Positions 33,704 to 44,279 of a stretch of 64,000 nt of DNA are shown here, piece by piece; within the stretch, counting starts at the first letter, position 1; every line of letters starts with the position of its first letter. Origin of the DNA: Costus lasius (Eukaryota; Streptophyta; Magnoliopsida; Zingiberales; Costaceae); contig CM050450.1 of assembly GCA_027563935.2 (NCBI GenBank), forward strand, positions 28,445,439 through 28,509,438, given 5' to 3'. Position numbers and translations under genes: made by a program. Below the pieces are notes generated by a model. It was given only the letters and a program-made list of their open reading frames with translations. It searched no databases and had not been told where the DNA came from.

Positions 33704-35020
33704 TGTCACGCCTCGGTCGGATCAGCCTGAAAACAGCGCTTATCCGTTGTCTTAGGGCCGTCCGGCGGAACACCAGAACGTGATCGCGCTAGGGTTTTCG
33801 GACCGAATCTTGTCCCCAAACTCGAAACCCTAGTTTCCCGCTCAACTTTTTATCCCCAAATTACAATTCTCACGGATAAAACCCTAACCCTAATTCCCAA
33901 ATCAGGAAATCAAAATACCTCCTCTTCTAATTTTGACCGAAGTCAAAATTAACACCAATTTAAATCGAATTTCACTGTTCGAACTCGGCCGCCGAATCGC
34001 TCTTGCTGACGTCACGCTGACGTCAGCCGCTGATTAATTCGTTCACTGCGAACTCGGTATCCGGGTGACGTCGGCTTGCGTCAGCCGTGCAAAATCGCGA
34101 AATCGAATTCGCGCCGCCGATTTTGACTTTGCCTCGCTGGCGTCTGCTTGCGTCAGCCGTCTGCGTCTTCGTCTCGAAGCGAACGTGCAACGTGTTAGTC
34201 TTCGCTCATCGTCCTCGGCAGAGCGCTCGCCTGCGCTTGCCGTCCCCAGAGAAGACGATGCCGACTGGAAGGCCGCCCGCCTTCCTTCGTCTAGCCCGTC
34301 GCCAGCCGCCTGCCAGCCGCAGGTTGCCGAAGTCATTGGAAACAGAGAAATGACGTAGAAACAGGAAGAAGTCGGAGAAGAGGAAAAGCTTCGATTTAAC
34401 CGTTTCAAGCTACAAAAACCTCCCTCGCCGGTTGTCTCCTTAAAGCCGGTTACAATCACTCGGAAAGCTCCCTCAAGCCTTCCAAAGCTCGCTCGCTCAC
34501 AGTTCTCTCTCTCTCTTCCTTCGTTCGGTCGCTCGCCGATCGTCCCTCTCTGTTTCGCTCTCGTCGCCGTTCACAGAGTTCCCCGATGGTGAGGATGCTC
34601 GTCCCTTTTATGAAGGACGAGGCCGCCGCCTCTTACTTCCTCGCGCCCGCCTGCTTCGCTCGTTGCCCGGTCGCTGTAGACGCCATCTCGGCGCGTCTGA
34701 TCTCCAAGCCAGCAGTCTGAATGCCTGCTCGCCCCCTTTTCGTTCGCGCCCGCCTACGCGAACTTTGTCCGCGTCCTTCGCGTGGAGCCGCCTTCACTGC
34801 TCGTGCCTGCATCCGAGATTTCCGCTCCTCCGCGAGCTCCGTCGCCCAGCCGATCTCGGTGTCGTCGTCCGCTTCGCACGCGAAGACGCCGTCGCCACGC
34901 GTGCGTCGTGTTCGTGCGTTTGGGGTCAATGCCCCAATTTTGACCTTGCATTCTTTGTGGGCTTGGGCTTGCGTCTGGGCCACCCCTCCTGGGCTGAACC
35001 GAGGAGCCCAGGGCCTAACA
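33704..35020 (-). repeat. C LTR 2 (middle LTR, recombinant)
   Basis: 1317 bp. From 33704 to about 34086 its variant bases match LTR 3 (for example AAAACAGCG, GTCTTAG, CCGCTGATT). From about 34105 onward they match LTR 1 (CGAATTCGCG, GCGAACGTGCAACGTG, AATGACGTAG). It carries two TGACGTCA sites at 34007-34014 and 34018-34025, about 160 bp upstream (on minus) of a TATA-like GATAAAAAG. That arrangement resembles an as-1-type stress promoter, which is inference. Confidence 0.88.
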
Positions 35021-35127
35021 ATTCTCCCCGGCCCAATTTGAACATCGCCCTCGATGTCCGGCGCGGGTGGCCCGCTCAACACCGGCTGGCGAGCCACCGC
35101 TCCTGTTCGGCGCAGTTAGCCTCGTAG
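35021..35127 (-). other. Gypsy C internal copy 2, 3' end
   Basis: The 107 bp between the middle LTR and the B1 insertion, ending CGTAG, which is the B1 target duplication. It continues at 44285. The uninterrupted equivalent is 32073-32184. Confidence 0.9.
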
Positions 35128-36847
35128 TGTTGGGGTATGCCCTTAAGGCTAATGTTTGAGGCCTTTGGGATTGTATCAGTATCATGTAATAAACTTTTGT
35201 GTTTATAAAGGCATGGTTATTATTCAGGTTGTTACCTTGTCTGCAGTAATAAGTGTACTACTGAATAATGTCTCAAAGCTGTTCAGCTAGGCTGACATGC
35301 TATAAAGTCCTTAGTCGAGATATCTTGGTGAACATGAGACAGCCTTGATATGATTGAGACTAATATGTGTTCTAATCTTATAGGATGCTTCGAGCATGGA
35401 ATAAGATGTAGACTCATGGGTACATTGGATGTACTGGACAGACCCTACTGGGATATTCCATTGCTTGTCACAATGTGAATAATCCTTGTTTGCATCAAGT
35501 GGCACATGTCCTTTGACTTGAGATCACTTGTATTTCTAAATGATGAATGTCATTATTTTGAGGTAGTTCAATATCATTTGAAAGATAATGGTTATAGACT
35601 ATCTTGGATAATGATCATGAGTCAGGTTCGGATACTAGTGATAGATAAAGGATTGCCGTCTCCTTGTGGAAGGAGTGTGGTGTTCTAAAGGGGCCCCCCC
35701 TTATATGAGATGATTGAGAAAGTGTATGGCCATACCCAGATGACTATGTTCATCTGATCTAATCATGCTCATCATATTGGAGCTACAAGTTTGACACACT
35801 TGTCCAATAAGAACATCCAGTGGCAAAGGAAACATGTATGCCTTGTGAAATGATTCACACTTGTGCTGTGGTTTGGGTGTAGTCTTGGAAGACTCTTTCC
35901 TTTATATCGGGAGACAGTGATGTGTTGCTAGATACCCCTCACTGATTGTGATAACGTGAGTTATCGTTACCGACATTTAAAGGAAACCCTTAGGGTCGCA
36001 CAATTTGATGATATGGCTTACTTAAGTCAGATCGTGTGGACTGAATTGTTTTAGTTCAGTTAAAAGGAGATTAGACTCTGATTGTAAGTGAGATCTGGTC
36101 TGATCATGTTTGATTGATTAGGGCTTCAGATCGGTAAGCTTCGATCGAGAGTATGGATGCTAGATCGAAGAGATCAAGAGCATCAAGAGATGAACGATTA
36201 GATCTTGAACCGTTTGGTTCATAGAGATCTAGACCATGGCTTGGGCTGGTTTAATTTGGGTTTTTGAACCGAATTGAGTTGAACCTAATTGGCTTGAACC
36301 GGTTCACATGGGTGAACGTATGGTTCAAGGTTTAAAGGCATCTTGGGCGGTTTTTCTTCAAGTGGTCGCATGGCTTGATAACCTTCCATTTTTGGAAGTG
36401 TAACGCCATCACTTGAATGAGAAAAACCTCAACGCAATTTGCCAATTACTCTCTTGTCTCCTTCATTCGACGAAGAGAGGACTCTTGGACAAGGTAGCTC
36501 TCGGCCAAGCACATCTCATCATCAACACACGACAAGGAACTTTGGAAAGATCTCTTGCTAGCACAAGGAAGATCCTAAAGGGTAGCCATCTCTCATCTAG
36601 TGTGTGTTTTCTTTGGAGGAGTGCTTACTTGCCCTCTTGCTTCCAAGCCGACACCCTTTATCATGGCTATGGTAAAAGATCTCAAACTTGATCTTTGCAA
36701 TACATATAAAGTTGATCATATATATGTGTTCATGCAAACGATTTTATTGAAACCCTAGAAGAGTACATTTTCCGCATGCTCTAGGGTTCGCCCCCCTCTT
36801 GAAAGGGGTTTTATCTGCCTGCGCTCCCCCTTGAAGGGGACTCTTCA
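35128..36847 (+). repeat. 5' LTR of copia B1
   Basis: 1720 bp, TGTTGGGGTATGCCCTTAAG to GGACTCTTCA. The terminal TGTTGG differs from the A family only after position 6. No gene is encoded; small frames recur in all B LTRs because the LTR itself recurs. Confidence 0.97.
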
Positions 36848-38656
36848 ATTGGTATCAGAGCGGGTTATGCATGAATCTTATGATTGCTTTAGTGATCCAT
36901 GTTTGCACCATTGTTGTAGATCTATCATCACCATGAATACATGCTAGTCATTAGATGTTGGCGCATGATTGATATCACATGTTTGCGCTAATGGATAGAT
37001 CTAATGTCAACATGCGAAACTACATGTTATTACTTGTATGATTCTTGGCGCATGTTTCTTGATGGCGCTTGTTGAATGTCTTTGTAAAATTCATTACATC
37101 TTGCGCGCCTCACTAGATCTAAGTGGCGCCTACTATAAACCCTTAGATGGGTTGATGGGGTTGAAGTCACCTCTAAGTTAGATCCACTAGTCTGATCAGA
37201 CCATCTGACAGCCTAGATGGATCGACCAGATGGCACCTGTGCGCAAGCACGAGGTGGCCATAGGTCGATTGCATCTTAGGCGTGTAGCGAGGTCTGGTTG
37301 AGACAACTCAATGAACACACATGAGTTAGGCCCGGGGTCACACCCGCTTGCCAGAACTCATGAGGGTTGTTCAGCCCTTGGCGCATGCATGGTTGACCAT
37401 TAGGTCAACTCGAGTCAGTTAGGACTTGGTGCATGCAAGGGCAGAGGATCTGACTAGTTGGATGAGTGGATCCCTATCAATGGACCATTGTAAGGTTGTA
37501 GGGCTTATAAGAAAATGAAAATTGATGCCAATGGGGTTTTCAAAAATTTTATTTTCTTTGTAATGGATCACATGTTGATTGAATGATGCCATGATGCTTG
37601 TTTATTTCATCTTATGTGGGTTGCCTTTAATTGTGTGCTGTGCTGGGGCCTGCGAGCCTGGTAAATTATTATTTAGTGATCTGCGAATCACTTTTAAACT
37701 CATTGATTGTATAATTGACCTGTGAGTCAAACTTGTCTAGATAGATCAAATTGTATTTGATTAGACAAGAGCACAAAGGCACACATCCTAGAGGGGCATT
37801 CAGCTGGTGGCGCACCTGAGGTGCTCTTGGCGCTACGGCCCTGGGTTGGACCAGATGAGATGCAAAAGTCCCAAGAAGAGCAAGTGAAGACTTAAGTATC
37901 TTAACGTCTTACTTAGGCTTTGGGCTTTTACCACATAAGATCCATGCTTTCTTTTTATTGCTTATATAATTAGAACTGCATGAGTTTATCTTCTGCTATC
38001 ACCATAGGAATTGCATGATAGTGAAGAAGATAAAAGACCGTTAAAATCCAACGCTAACATATCAAGCTCGTAAGCCTTCTGACGCGAAACCTCACTGTAC
38101 TGATTATCGTTGGAGCCGTGTTGTACCCACTCAGTGGGCACGTCCATCTATCTTCAGACGGTGCGGGATTTCACCTGCGTGTTACAGAGAAGGGATTTAT
38201 CGCTTCTCGTTGCTCAGCATAGCACGTGGTGGTCCAGGGAGTAGGTCGGGTCAGCTTGACCATGTAGGCTACATATGTGGCGCATATAGTAGCGCATGGA
38301 GGCAGCCATCTGTGGGATCAGAGACTGTGTTGTACCAACTCAGTTGGCACAGTCTGCTGGATTGCCCAGATGAAGGGGAATCGCACGGGTTGGCGATTGG
38401 CAGGGACTGCCTACCAGAAATTAGTGCTTGTACTCTCTGTGCATCTTATCTCGCCTGAGCGGGACGCAGAGACCAAGTATGAAATCTGGATCCCATCTCA
38501 CTAAAAGAGTGTTACTCTTTCGGACTGTTTACTGGATTTTTCAGTCAGACAAAATAGTGAGAAAAAGAATCTTTCTTAAGTCCTGGATTGATTCTTAACA
38601 TTGATACTGACCTTGCTGTTCTTGCATTGTTGTAGATTCCTGCAGCAACGAACACC
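36848..38656 (+). other. Copia B1 leader with PBS and three stem-loops
   Basis: PBS TGGTATCAGAGC at 36850-36861. A leader of about 1.8 kb follows with no supported ORF. Stem-loops lie at 38126-38138 (CCCAC/GTGGG, loop TCA), 38335-38347 (CCAAC/GTTGG, loop TCA) and 38449-38464 (TCTCGC/GCGGGA with one T-G pair, loop CTGA). Centres are about 209 and 115 nt apart, and the last is about 200 nt before the gag start. The stems differ in sequence from those of family A yet still pair. Confidence 0.8.
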
Positions 38657-41623
38657 ATGAGCTTCAATGTGCGATCCCTACTGGAAAGGGAGAAGTTTGC
38701 TGGGCCAAACTTCTCGGACTGGTTCGGACACCTTAAGATTGTTCTTAAGGCTGAGAGGAAACTGTATGTCCTCGAGACGGCTGTGCCGCCTCAACCCGCT
38801 CCGAACGCTGCAAGGGCGGTTCGTGATGCCTATGAAAAGCACGTCAATGATAGCATTGATGTCGCTTGCCTGATGCTAGCGTCTATGACGCCACCGCTGC
38901 AGCGTCAGCATGAGGATATGTCGGCTATAGAGATTATAGCGAACCTCAAGATGCTGTATGCTGCACAGGCGAGGACAGAACGCTATAATCTGACGAAGCT
39001 CTTCTTTCAGAGCAAACTGGCTGAAGGGAGCCCAGTTGGAGCTCATGTGCTCAAGATGATTGGGCACAAGGAGGCTCTAGAGAAACTGGGGCATACCATT
39101 AACCAGGAGCTTGCTGTAGACATAATTCTGCAGTCTCTCCCGCCCTCTTTCGATGCGTTCATTATTAACTTTAATATGAACAAAATCGATTGTACTCCGG
39201 CAGAGCTGCTGAATATGCTCTTGACTACTGAGGAAACTCTGAAGGGAAAGCCTTCAACCTCTGTCTTACTGGTTCCTTCTAGGAACAAGAAGAAGGGGAA
39301 GAAGGGCAAGGCCCCTGTCAAGAACTACAGTAAGGCTCTGAAACAGAAGGTGAAGCGGTCGAAGGACAACAGGTGTTTCCACTGTGGCCAGCTGGGTCAC
39401 TGGAAAAAGGACTGTAAAGCGCTCCAAGGGGATAAGAGGGGAAGCATCGCTTCTGGCTCAGGTATATACGTGACGGAAGTCATGGTTTCATCTTCTTCTA
39501 TTTCATGGGTGTTGGACACTGCATGTGGAGTTCACATTTGTTCAAATGTACAGGAACTCAAGAGAAGAAGGCAGGTGGGACAGCATGAGGTAGACCTACG
39601 CGTTGGAAACGGGGCACGGGTTGCTGCTGTTGCTGTAGGAGACTATTTCATTTCTTTACCATCTGGCATTGTATTAGAATTAAACAATTGTTATTTTGTA
39701 CCGAGTATCACTAAAAATATTATCTCTATTCCTGCTCTTGTCAGGAAAGGATTTGCCTTTGAATGCAATATTTCAAAGTGTGTTTTATCTTGTGATAATA
39801 TTGTTTATGCAACTGGTTCAATTAACAATGGGTTATACATGTTGGACATGGAAAGTTCTATACATAACATTGATAATAAGAAAGCCAAGAATGCTGATGA
39901 CAGCACCTTGCTATGGCATAGTCGTTTAGGCCATATAAACGAGAAACGCATTAAGCGGTTGCATGATCATGGACTGCTGGGATCATTCTCCTATGAGGAG
40001 ATTGATACATGCAAAGCTTGTTTGATGGGTAAAATGACGAAGTCACCTTTTCCTAATAAAGGTCAAAGGGCTTCAGGTTTACTTGACCTCATACACAGTG
40101 ATGTGTGTGGGCCATTTAGTAAACATGCCAGAGGTGGCTATCAGTACTTCATTACCTTTACAGATGATTTCAGTAGGTATGGGTATGTCTATCTGATGAG
40201 ACATAAAAGTGAATCTTTTGACAAGTTCAAAGAGTTCAAGAATGAAGTACAAAATCAGCTAGGCCGAAATATCAAGGCACTTCGTTCTGATCGAGGTGGA
40301 GAATACCTAAGTCATGCGTTTACTGACTATCTAAAGGAGTGTGGGATTATCTCACAGCTCACTCCACCAGGAACACCGCAATGGAATGGTGTGTCCGAGA
40401 GGAGAAATAGAACGTTACTTGATATGGTTCGTTCTATGATGAGTCAGGCTACTCTTCCATACTCCTTTTGGGGTTTTGCACTGGAAACAGCTGCAAAGGT
40501 ACTAAACCGAGTGCCATCCAAGGCAGTTTCTAAGACGCCATATGAGTTATGGTATGGGAAACAGCCAAGCTTGACATTTATCAGGATCTGGGGTTGCGAG
40601 ACTTATGTCAAAAAGCTCGCCTCTGGGAAACTGGAGAGCAGATCTGAGAAATGTATATTTGTCGGTTACCCTAAGGAAACTAAGGGTTATTATTTCTACG
40701 ATCCCAAAGAGAACAAAGTATTTGTTGCTCGGACGGCCATATTTCTTGAGAAGGAGTTTCTTCTGCAAGAGGCCAGTGGGAGAGAAATAAAGCTGGATGA
40801 GATTCCAGAGGAAGGACAAAGTAGTCAAGCACAGTTGGATGAGCCTGAGCCGGTAGAACAGGTTACTGAACAACCTGAGGCTCAGATATCACGGGAACCG
40901 CGAAGATCGGGAAGGATCCGTCGACAGCCTGAGCGCTATGACGGAGTCTACATCATTGATAATGATGAACCCCTCACTTATGCGGATGCGGTCAGTGGAC
41001 CGGAGTCAGCTAGATGGCTTGAAGCTATGCGAGCCGAGATGGACTCCATGTCAGATAACCAAGTCTGGGATTTGGTTGATCCGCCTCCGGGAGTAATCCC
41101 TATAGGCTGTAAATGGATCTTCAAGAAGAAGATTGACATGGATGGTAACGTGGTTACCTATAAAGGCAGGCTTGTTGCGAAAGGTTTCAAACAAATCTAC
41201 GGGATAGATTATGATGAAACTTTCTCACCTGTAGCCATGTTTAAGTCTATTCGGATTCTTTTCGCGATAGCTGCATATTACGATTATGAGATCTGGCAGA
41301 TGGATGTGAAAACAGCTTTCCTTAATGGAAATCTGGACCAGGATGTGTACATGACACAACCTGAAGGTTTCACTAATCCATCAGATCGTCATAAAATATG
41401 CAAGTTAAAGAAGTCCATTTATGGACTGAAACAAGCATCTAGAAGCTGGAATATTCGTTTTGATGAATCAATCTCTGAGTTTGGTTTCATCAAGAACGAA
41501 GATGACCCGTGTGTATATAAGAGGTTTAGTGGGAGCGTGATTACATTCCTAGTCCTTTACGTCGATGATATCTTAATCATTGAAAATGATATTCCTGAAC
41601 TGCATCTGTTAAAGCATGGTTAG
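38657..41623 (+). CDS. gag-pol: Copia B1 gag-protease-integrase-RT polyprotein, frameshifted end
   Basis: 988 codons from MSFNVRSLLEREKFAGPNFS. Gag (UBN2 type) spans residues 1-235; zinc knuckle CFHCGQLGHWKKDC at 240-253; protease with catalytic Asp near 287 (VLDTACGVHIC). Integrase: zinc ligands H421, H426, C452 and C455, then D482, D545 and E581, a clean D-D-35-E. RT starts near 795 (NQVWDLV, GCKWIFKKK, DYDETFSPVA) and reaches the catalytic LYVDD at 967-971. All catalytic residues I can check are present. The frame ends at a TAG (41621-41623) after ELHLLKHG; comparison with A1 and A2 implies a one-base loss in or near the AAAG at 41611-41614. The start is the first ATG after the leader and matches the gag start of other copies. 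The product would assemble cytoplasmic particles, reverse-transcribe and integrate. Confidence 0.95.
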   Translation: MSFNVRSLLEREKFAGPNFSDWFGHLKIVLKAERKLYVLETAVPPQPAPNAARAVRDAYEKHVNDSIDVACLMLASMTPPLQRQHEDMSAIEIIANLKMLYAAQARTERYNLTKLFFQSKLAEGSPVGAHVLKMIGHKEALEKLGHTINQELAVDIILQSLPPSFDAFIINFNMNKIDCTPAELLNMLLTTEETLKGKPSTSVLLVPSRNKKKGKKGKAPVKNYSKALKQKVKRSKDNRCFHCGQLGHWKKDCKALQGDKRGSIASGSGIYVTEVMVSSSSISWVLDTACGVHICSNVQELKRRRQVGQHEVDLRVGNGARVAAVAVGDYFISLPSGIVLELNNCYFVPSITKNIISIPALVRKGFAFECNISKCVLSCDNIVYATGSINNGLYMLDMESSIHNIDNKKAKNADDSTLLWHSRLGHINEKRIKRLHDHGLLGSFSYEEIDTCKACLMGKMTKSPFPNKGQRASGLLDLIHSDVCGPFSKHARGGYQYFITFTDDFSRYGYVYLMRHKSESFDKFKEFKNEVQNQLGRNIKALRSDRGGEYLSHAFTDYLKECGIISQLTPPGTPQWNGVSERRNRTLLDMVRSMMSQATLPYSFWGFALETAAKVLNRVPSKAVSKTPYELWYGKQPSLTFIRIWGCETYVKKLASGKLESRSEKCIFVGYPKETKGYYFYDPKENKVFVARTAIFLEKEFLLQEASGREIKLDEIPEEGQSSQAQLDEPEPVEQVTEQPEAQISREPRRSGRIRRQPERYDGVYIIDNDEPLTYADAVSGPESARWLEAMRAEMDSMSDNQVWDLVDPPPGVIPIGCKWIFKKKIDMDGNVVTYKGRLVAKGFKQIYGIDYDETFSPVAMFKSIRILFAIAAYYDYEIWQMDVKTAFLNGNLDQDVYMTQPEGFTNPSDRHKICKLKKSIYGLKQASRSWNIRFDESISEFGFIKNEDDPCVYKRFSGSVITFLVLYVDDILIIENDIPELHLLKHG

Positions 41624-42540
41624 GAAAATGTTTCCAGATGAAAGATCTAGGAGAAGCAGCCTATGTATTAGGTGTGAAGATCTACCGGGATAGATCTAAG
41701 AGGCTTCTCGGGCTGTGCCAGAGTACTTACATCGATAAAGTCCTGGAGAGATTCCATTTAGAGAATTCTAAAAGAGGATATCTTCCAGTCAGACATGGTC
41801 TGAATCTTTCAAGGAGTCAGTGTCCACAAACACAGACTGAGAAAGATGAAATGGACAATACGCCTTATGCTTCGGCTATTGGGTCCATTATGTATGTGAT
41901 GTTGTGTACTCGCCCTGACGTCGCTTACGGGTTAAGCGTGACCAGTCGATTCCAAAGTAATCCAGGTGTGGCGCACTGGATTGCAGTCAAGAACATTTTA
42001 AAATATCTGCGGAGGACCAAAGATATGTTCTTGATATATGGTGGTCAGGAAGAACTCAGTATTGAAGGATATACTGACGCTTCGTTCCAGTCGGACCAGG
42101 ATGATTTCCGATCGCAATCAGGCTATGTTTTTAGCTTGAATGGTGGAGCAGTGGTGTGGAAAAGTTTCAAACAGTCAACTGTTGCTGATTCCACAACAGA
42201 AGCCGAGTATGTTGCAGCCTCGGAAGCATCCAAGGAGGCAGTGTGGATTCGTAAGTTCGTGAGAGAACTTGGTGTCGTTCCTTCGAGTGCAGATCCTTTG
42301 GTTATCTTCTGTGATAACACTGGAGCAATCGCACAAGCAAAGGAACCACGGTCGCACCAGAAGTCCAAGCACATACAGAGACGGTTTCACTTGATCCGGG
42401 AGATCATTGATCGAGGCGAGATCAAAATATGCAAGGTTCATACAGATGACAATTTGGCAGACCCGCTTACCAAGCCTCTGGCGCAGCAGAAGCATGAGAA
42501 GCACTGTAATAATATGGGTTTGAGATTTCTCAACCATTAG
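41624..42540 (+). pseudogene. pol: Copia B1 pol C-terminus: RT end and RNase H
   Basis: Open in the shifted frame; the first ATG is at 41638 (MKDLGEAAYVLGVKIYRDRS). This is the RT thumb/connection followed by RNase H with acidic residues in IEGYTDASFQSD, STTEAEYVAASEA, FCDNTGAIAQAKEPRSHQ and DDNLADPLTKPLAQQ. It ends at TAG 42538-42540, 20 bp before the 3' LTR. It contains no internal stop. In this copy it can only be made if ribosomes shift frame near 41612; since other copies are colinear without a shift there, a recent mutation is the simpler reading. Confidence 0.93.
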
Positions 42541-44279
42541 ATTAAGTGCAAGTGGGAGATTGTTGGGGTATGCCCTTAAGGCTAATGTTTGAGGCCTTTG
42601 GGATTGTATCAGTATCATGTAATAAACTTTTGTGTTTATAAAGGCATGGTTATTATTCAGGTTGTTACCTTGTCTGCAGTAATAAGTGTACTACTGAATA
42701 ATGTCTCAAAGCTGTTCAGCTAGGCTGACATGCTATAAAGTCCTTAGTCGAGATATCTTGGTGAACATGAGACAGCCTTGATATGATTGAGACTAATATG
42801 TGTTCTAATCTTATAGGATGCTTCGAGCATGGAATAAGATGTAGACTCATGGGTACATTGGATGTACTGGACAGACCCTACTGGGATATTCCATTGCTTG
42901 TCACAATGTGAATAATCCTTGTTTGCATCAAGTGGCACATGTCCTTTGACTTGAGATCACTTGTATTTCTAAATGATGAATGTCATTATTTTGAGGTAGT
43001 TCAATATCATTTGAAAGATAATGGTTATAGACTATCTTGGATAATGATCATGAGTCAGGTTCGGATACTAGTGATAGATAAAGGATTGCCGTCTCCTTGT
43101 GGAAGGAGTGTGGTGTTCTAAAGGGGCCCCCCTTATATGAGATGATTGAGAAAGTGTATGGCCATACCCAGATGACTATGTTCATCTGATCTAATCATGC
43201 TCATCATATTGGAGCTACAAGTTTGACACACTTGTCCAATAAGAACATCCAGTGGCAAAGGAAACATGTATGCCTTGTGAAATGATTCACACTTGTGCTG
43301 TGGTTTGGGTGTAGTCTTGGAAGACTCTTTCCTTTATATCGGGAGACAGTGATGTGTTGCTAGATACCCCTCACTGATTGTGATAACGTGAGTTATCGTT
43401 ACCGACATTTAAAGGAAACCCTTAGGGTCGCACAATTTGATGATATGGCTTACTTAAGTCAGATCGTGTGGACTGAATTGTTTTAGTTCAGTTAAAAGGA
43501 GATTAGACTCTGATTGTAAGTGAGATCTGGTCTGATCATGTTTGATTGATTAGGGCTTCAGATCGGTAAGCTTCGATCGAGAGTATGGATGCTAGATCGA
43601 AGAGATCAAGAGCATCAAGAGATGAACGATTAGATCTTGAACCGTTTGGTTCATAGAGATCTAGACCATGGCTTGGGCTGGTTTAATTTGGGTTTTTGAA
43701 CCGAATTGAGTTGAACCTAATTGGCTTGAACCGGTTCACATGGGTGAACGTATGGTTCAAGGTTTAAAGGCATCTTGGGCGGTTTTTCTTCAAGTGGTCG
43801 CATGGCTTGATAACCTTCCATTTTTGGAAGTGTAACGCCATCACTTGAATGAGAAAAACCTCAACGCAATTTGCCAATTACTCTCTTGTCTCCTTCATTC
43901 GACGAAGAGAGGACTCTTGGACAAGGTAGCTCTCGGCCAAGCACATCTCATCATCAACACACGACAAGGAACTTTGGAAAGATCTCTTGCTAGCACAAGG
44001 AAGATCCTAAAGGGTAGCCATCTCTCATCTAGTGTGTGTTTTCTTTGGAGGAGTGCTTACTTGCCCTCTTGCTTCCAAGCCGACACCCTTTATCATGGCT
44101 ATGGTAAAAGATCTCAAACTTGATCTTTGCAATACATATAAAGTTGATCATATATATGTGTTCATGCAAACGATTTTATTGAAACCCTAGAAGAGTACAT
44201 TTTCCGCATGCTCTAGGGTTCGCCCCCCTCTTGAAAGGGGTTTTATCTGCCTGCGCTCCCCCTTGAAGGGGACTCTTCA
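42541..44279 (+). repeat. Polypurine tract and 3' LTR of copia B1
   Basis: AAGTGGGAGAT (42550-42560) is the plus-strand primer site. The LTR 42561-44279 (1719 bp) follows directly and matches the 5' LTR except for one base in a C-run. It ends GGACTCTTCA before the TSD CGTAG. Confidence 0.96.

Larger units (their letters stand above)
35128..44279 (+). mobile_element. Copia B1: young, nearly intact element
   Basis: Complete 9152-bp Ty1/copia element: 5' LTR 35128-36847, PBS, long leader, gag-pol, polypurine tract, 3' LTR 42561-44279. The TSD is perfect: CGTAG at 35123-35127 and 44280-44284. The empty site is preserved in the sister C copy (GCCTCGTAGCACTCTTTCC at about 32172-32190). The LTRs look identical apart from one C in a C-run (seven at 35694-35700, six in the 3' copy), pointing to a very recent insertion. 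One frameshift near 41612 separates gag-pro-int-RT from the end of RT plus RNase H. Confidence 0.97.

Noticed and set aside
38210..38504. Upstream ORFs in the B1 leader before gag
   Set aside because: They overlap in two frames, are not kept in A1-A3, and the region is better explained by the stem-loop structure.
42744..43121. Small frames repeated in all B LTRs (also 10012-10206, 20046-20240, 35311-35688)
   Set aside because: Same reason: repeated LTR DNA, no start context, no domain, on opposite strands.
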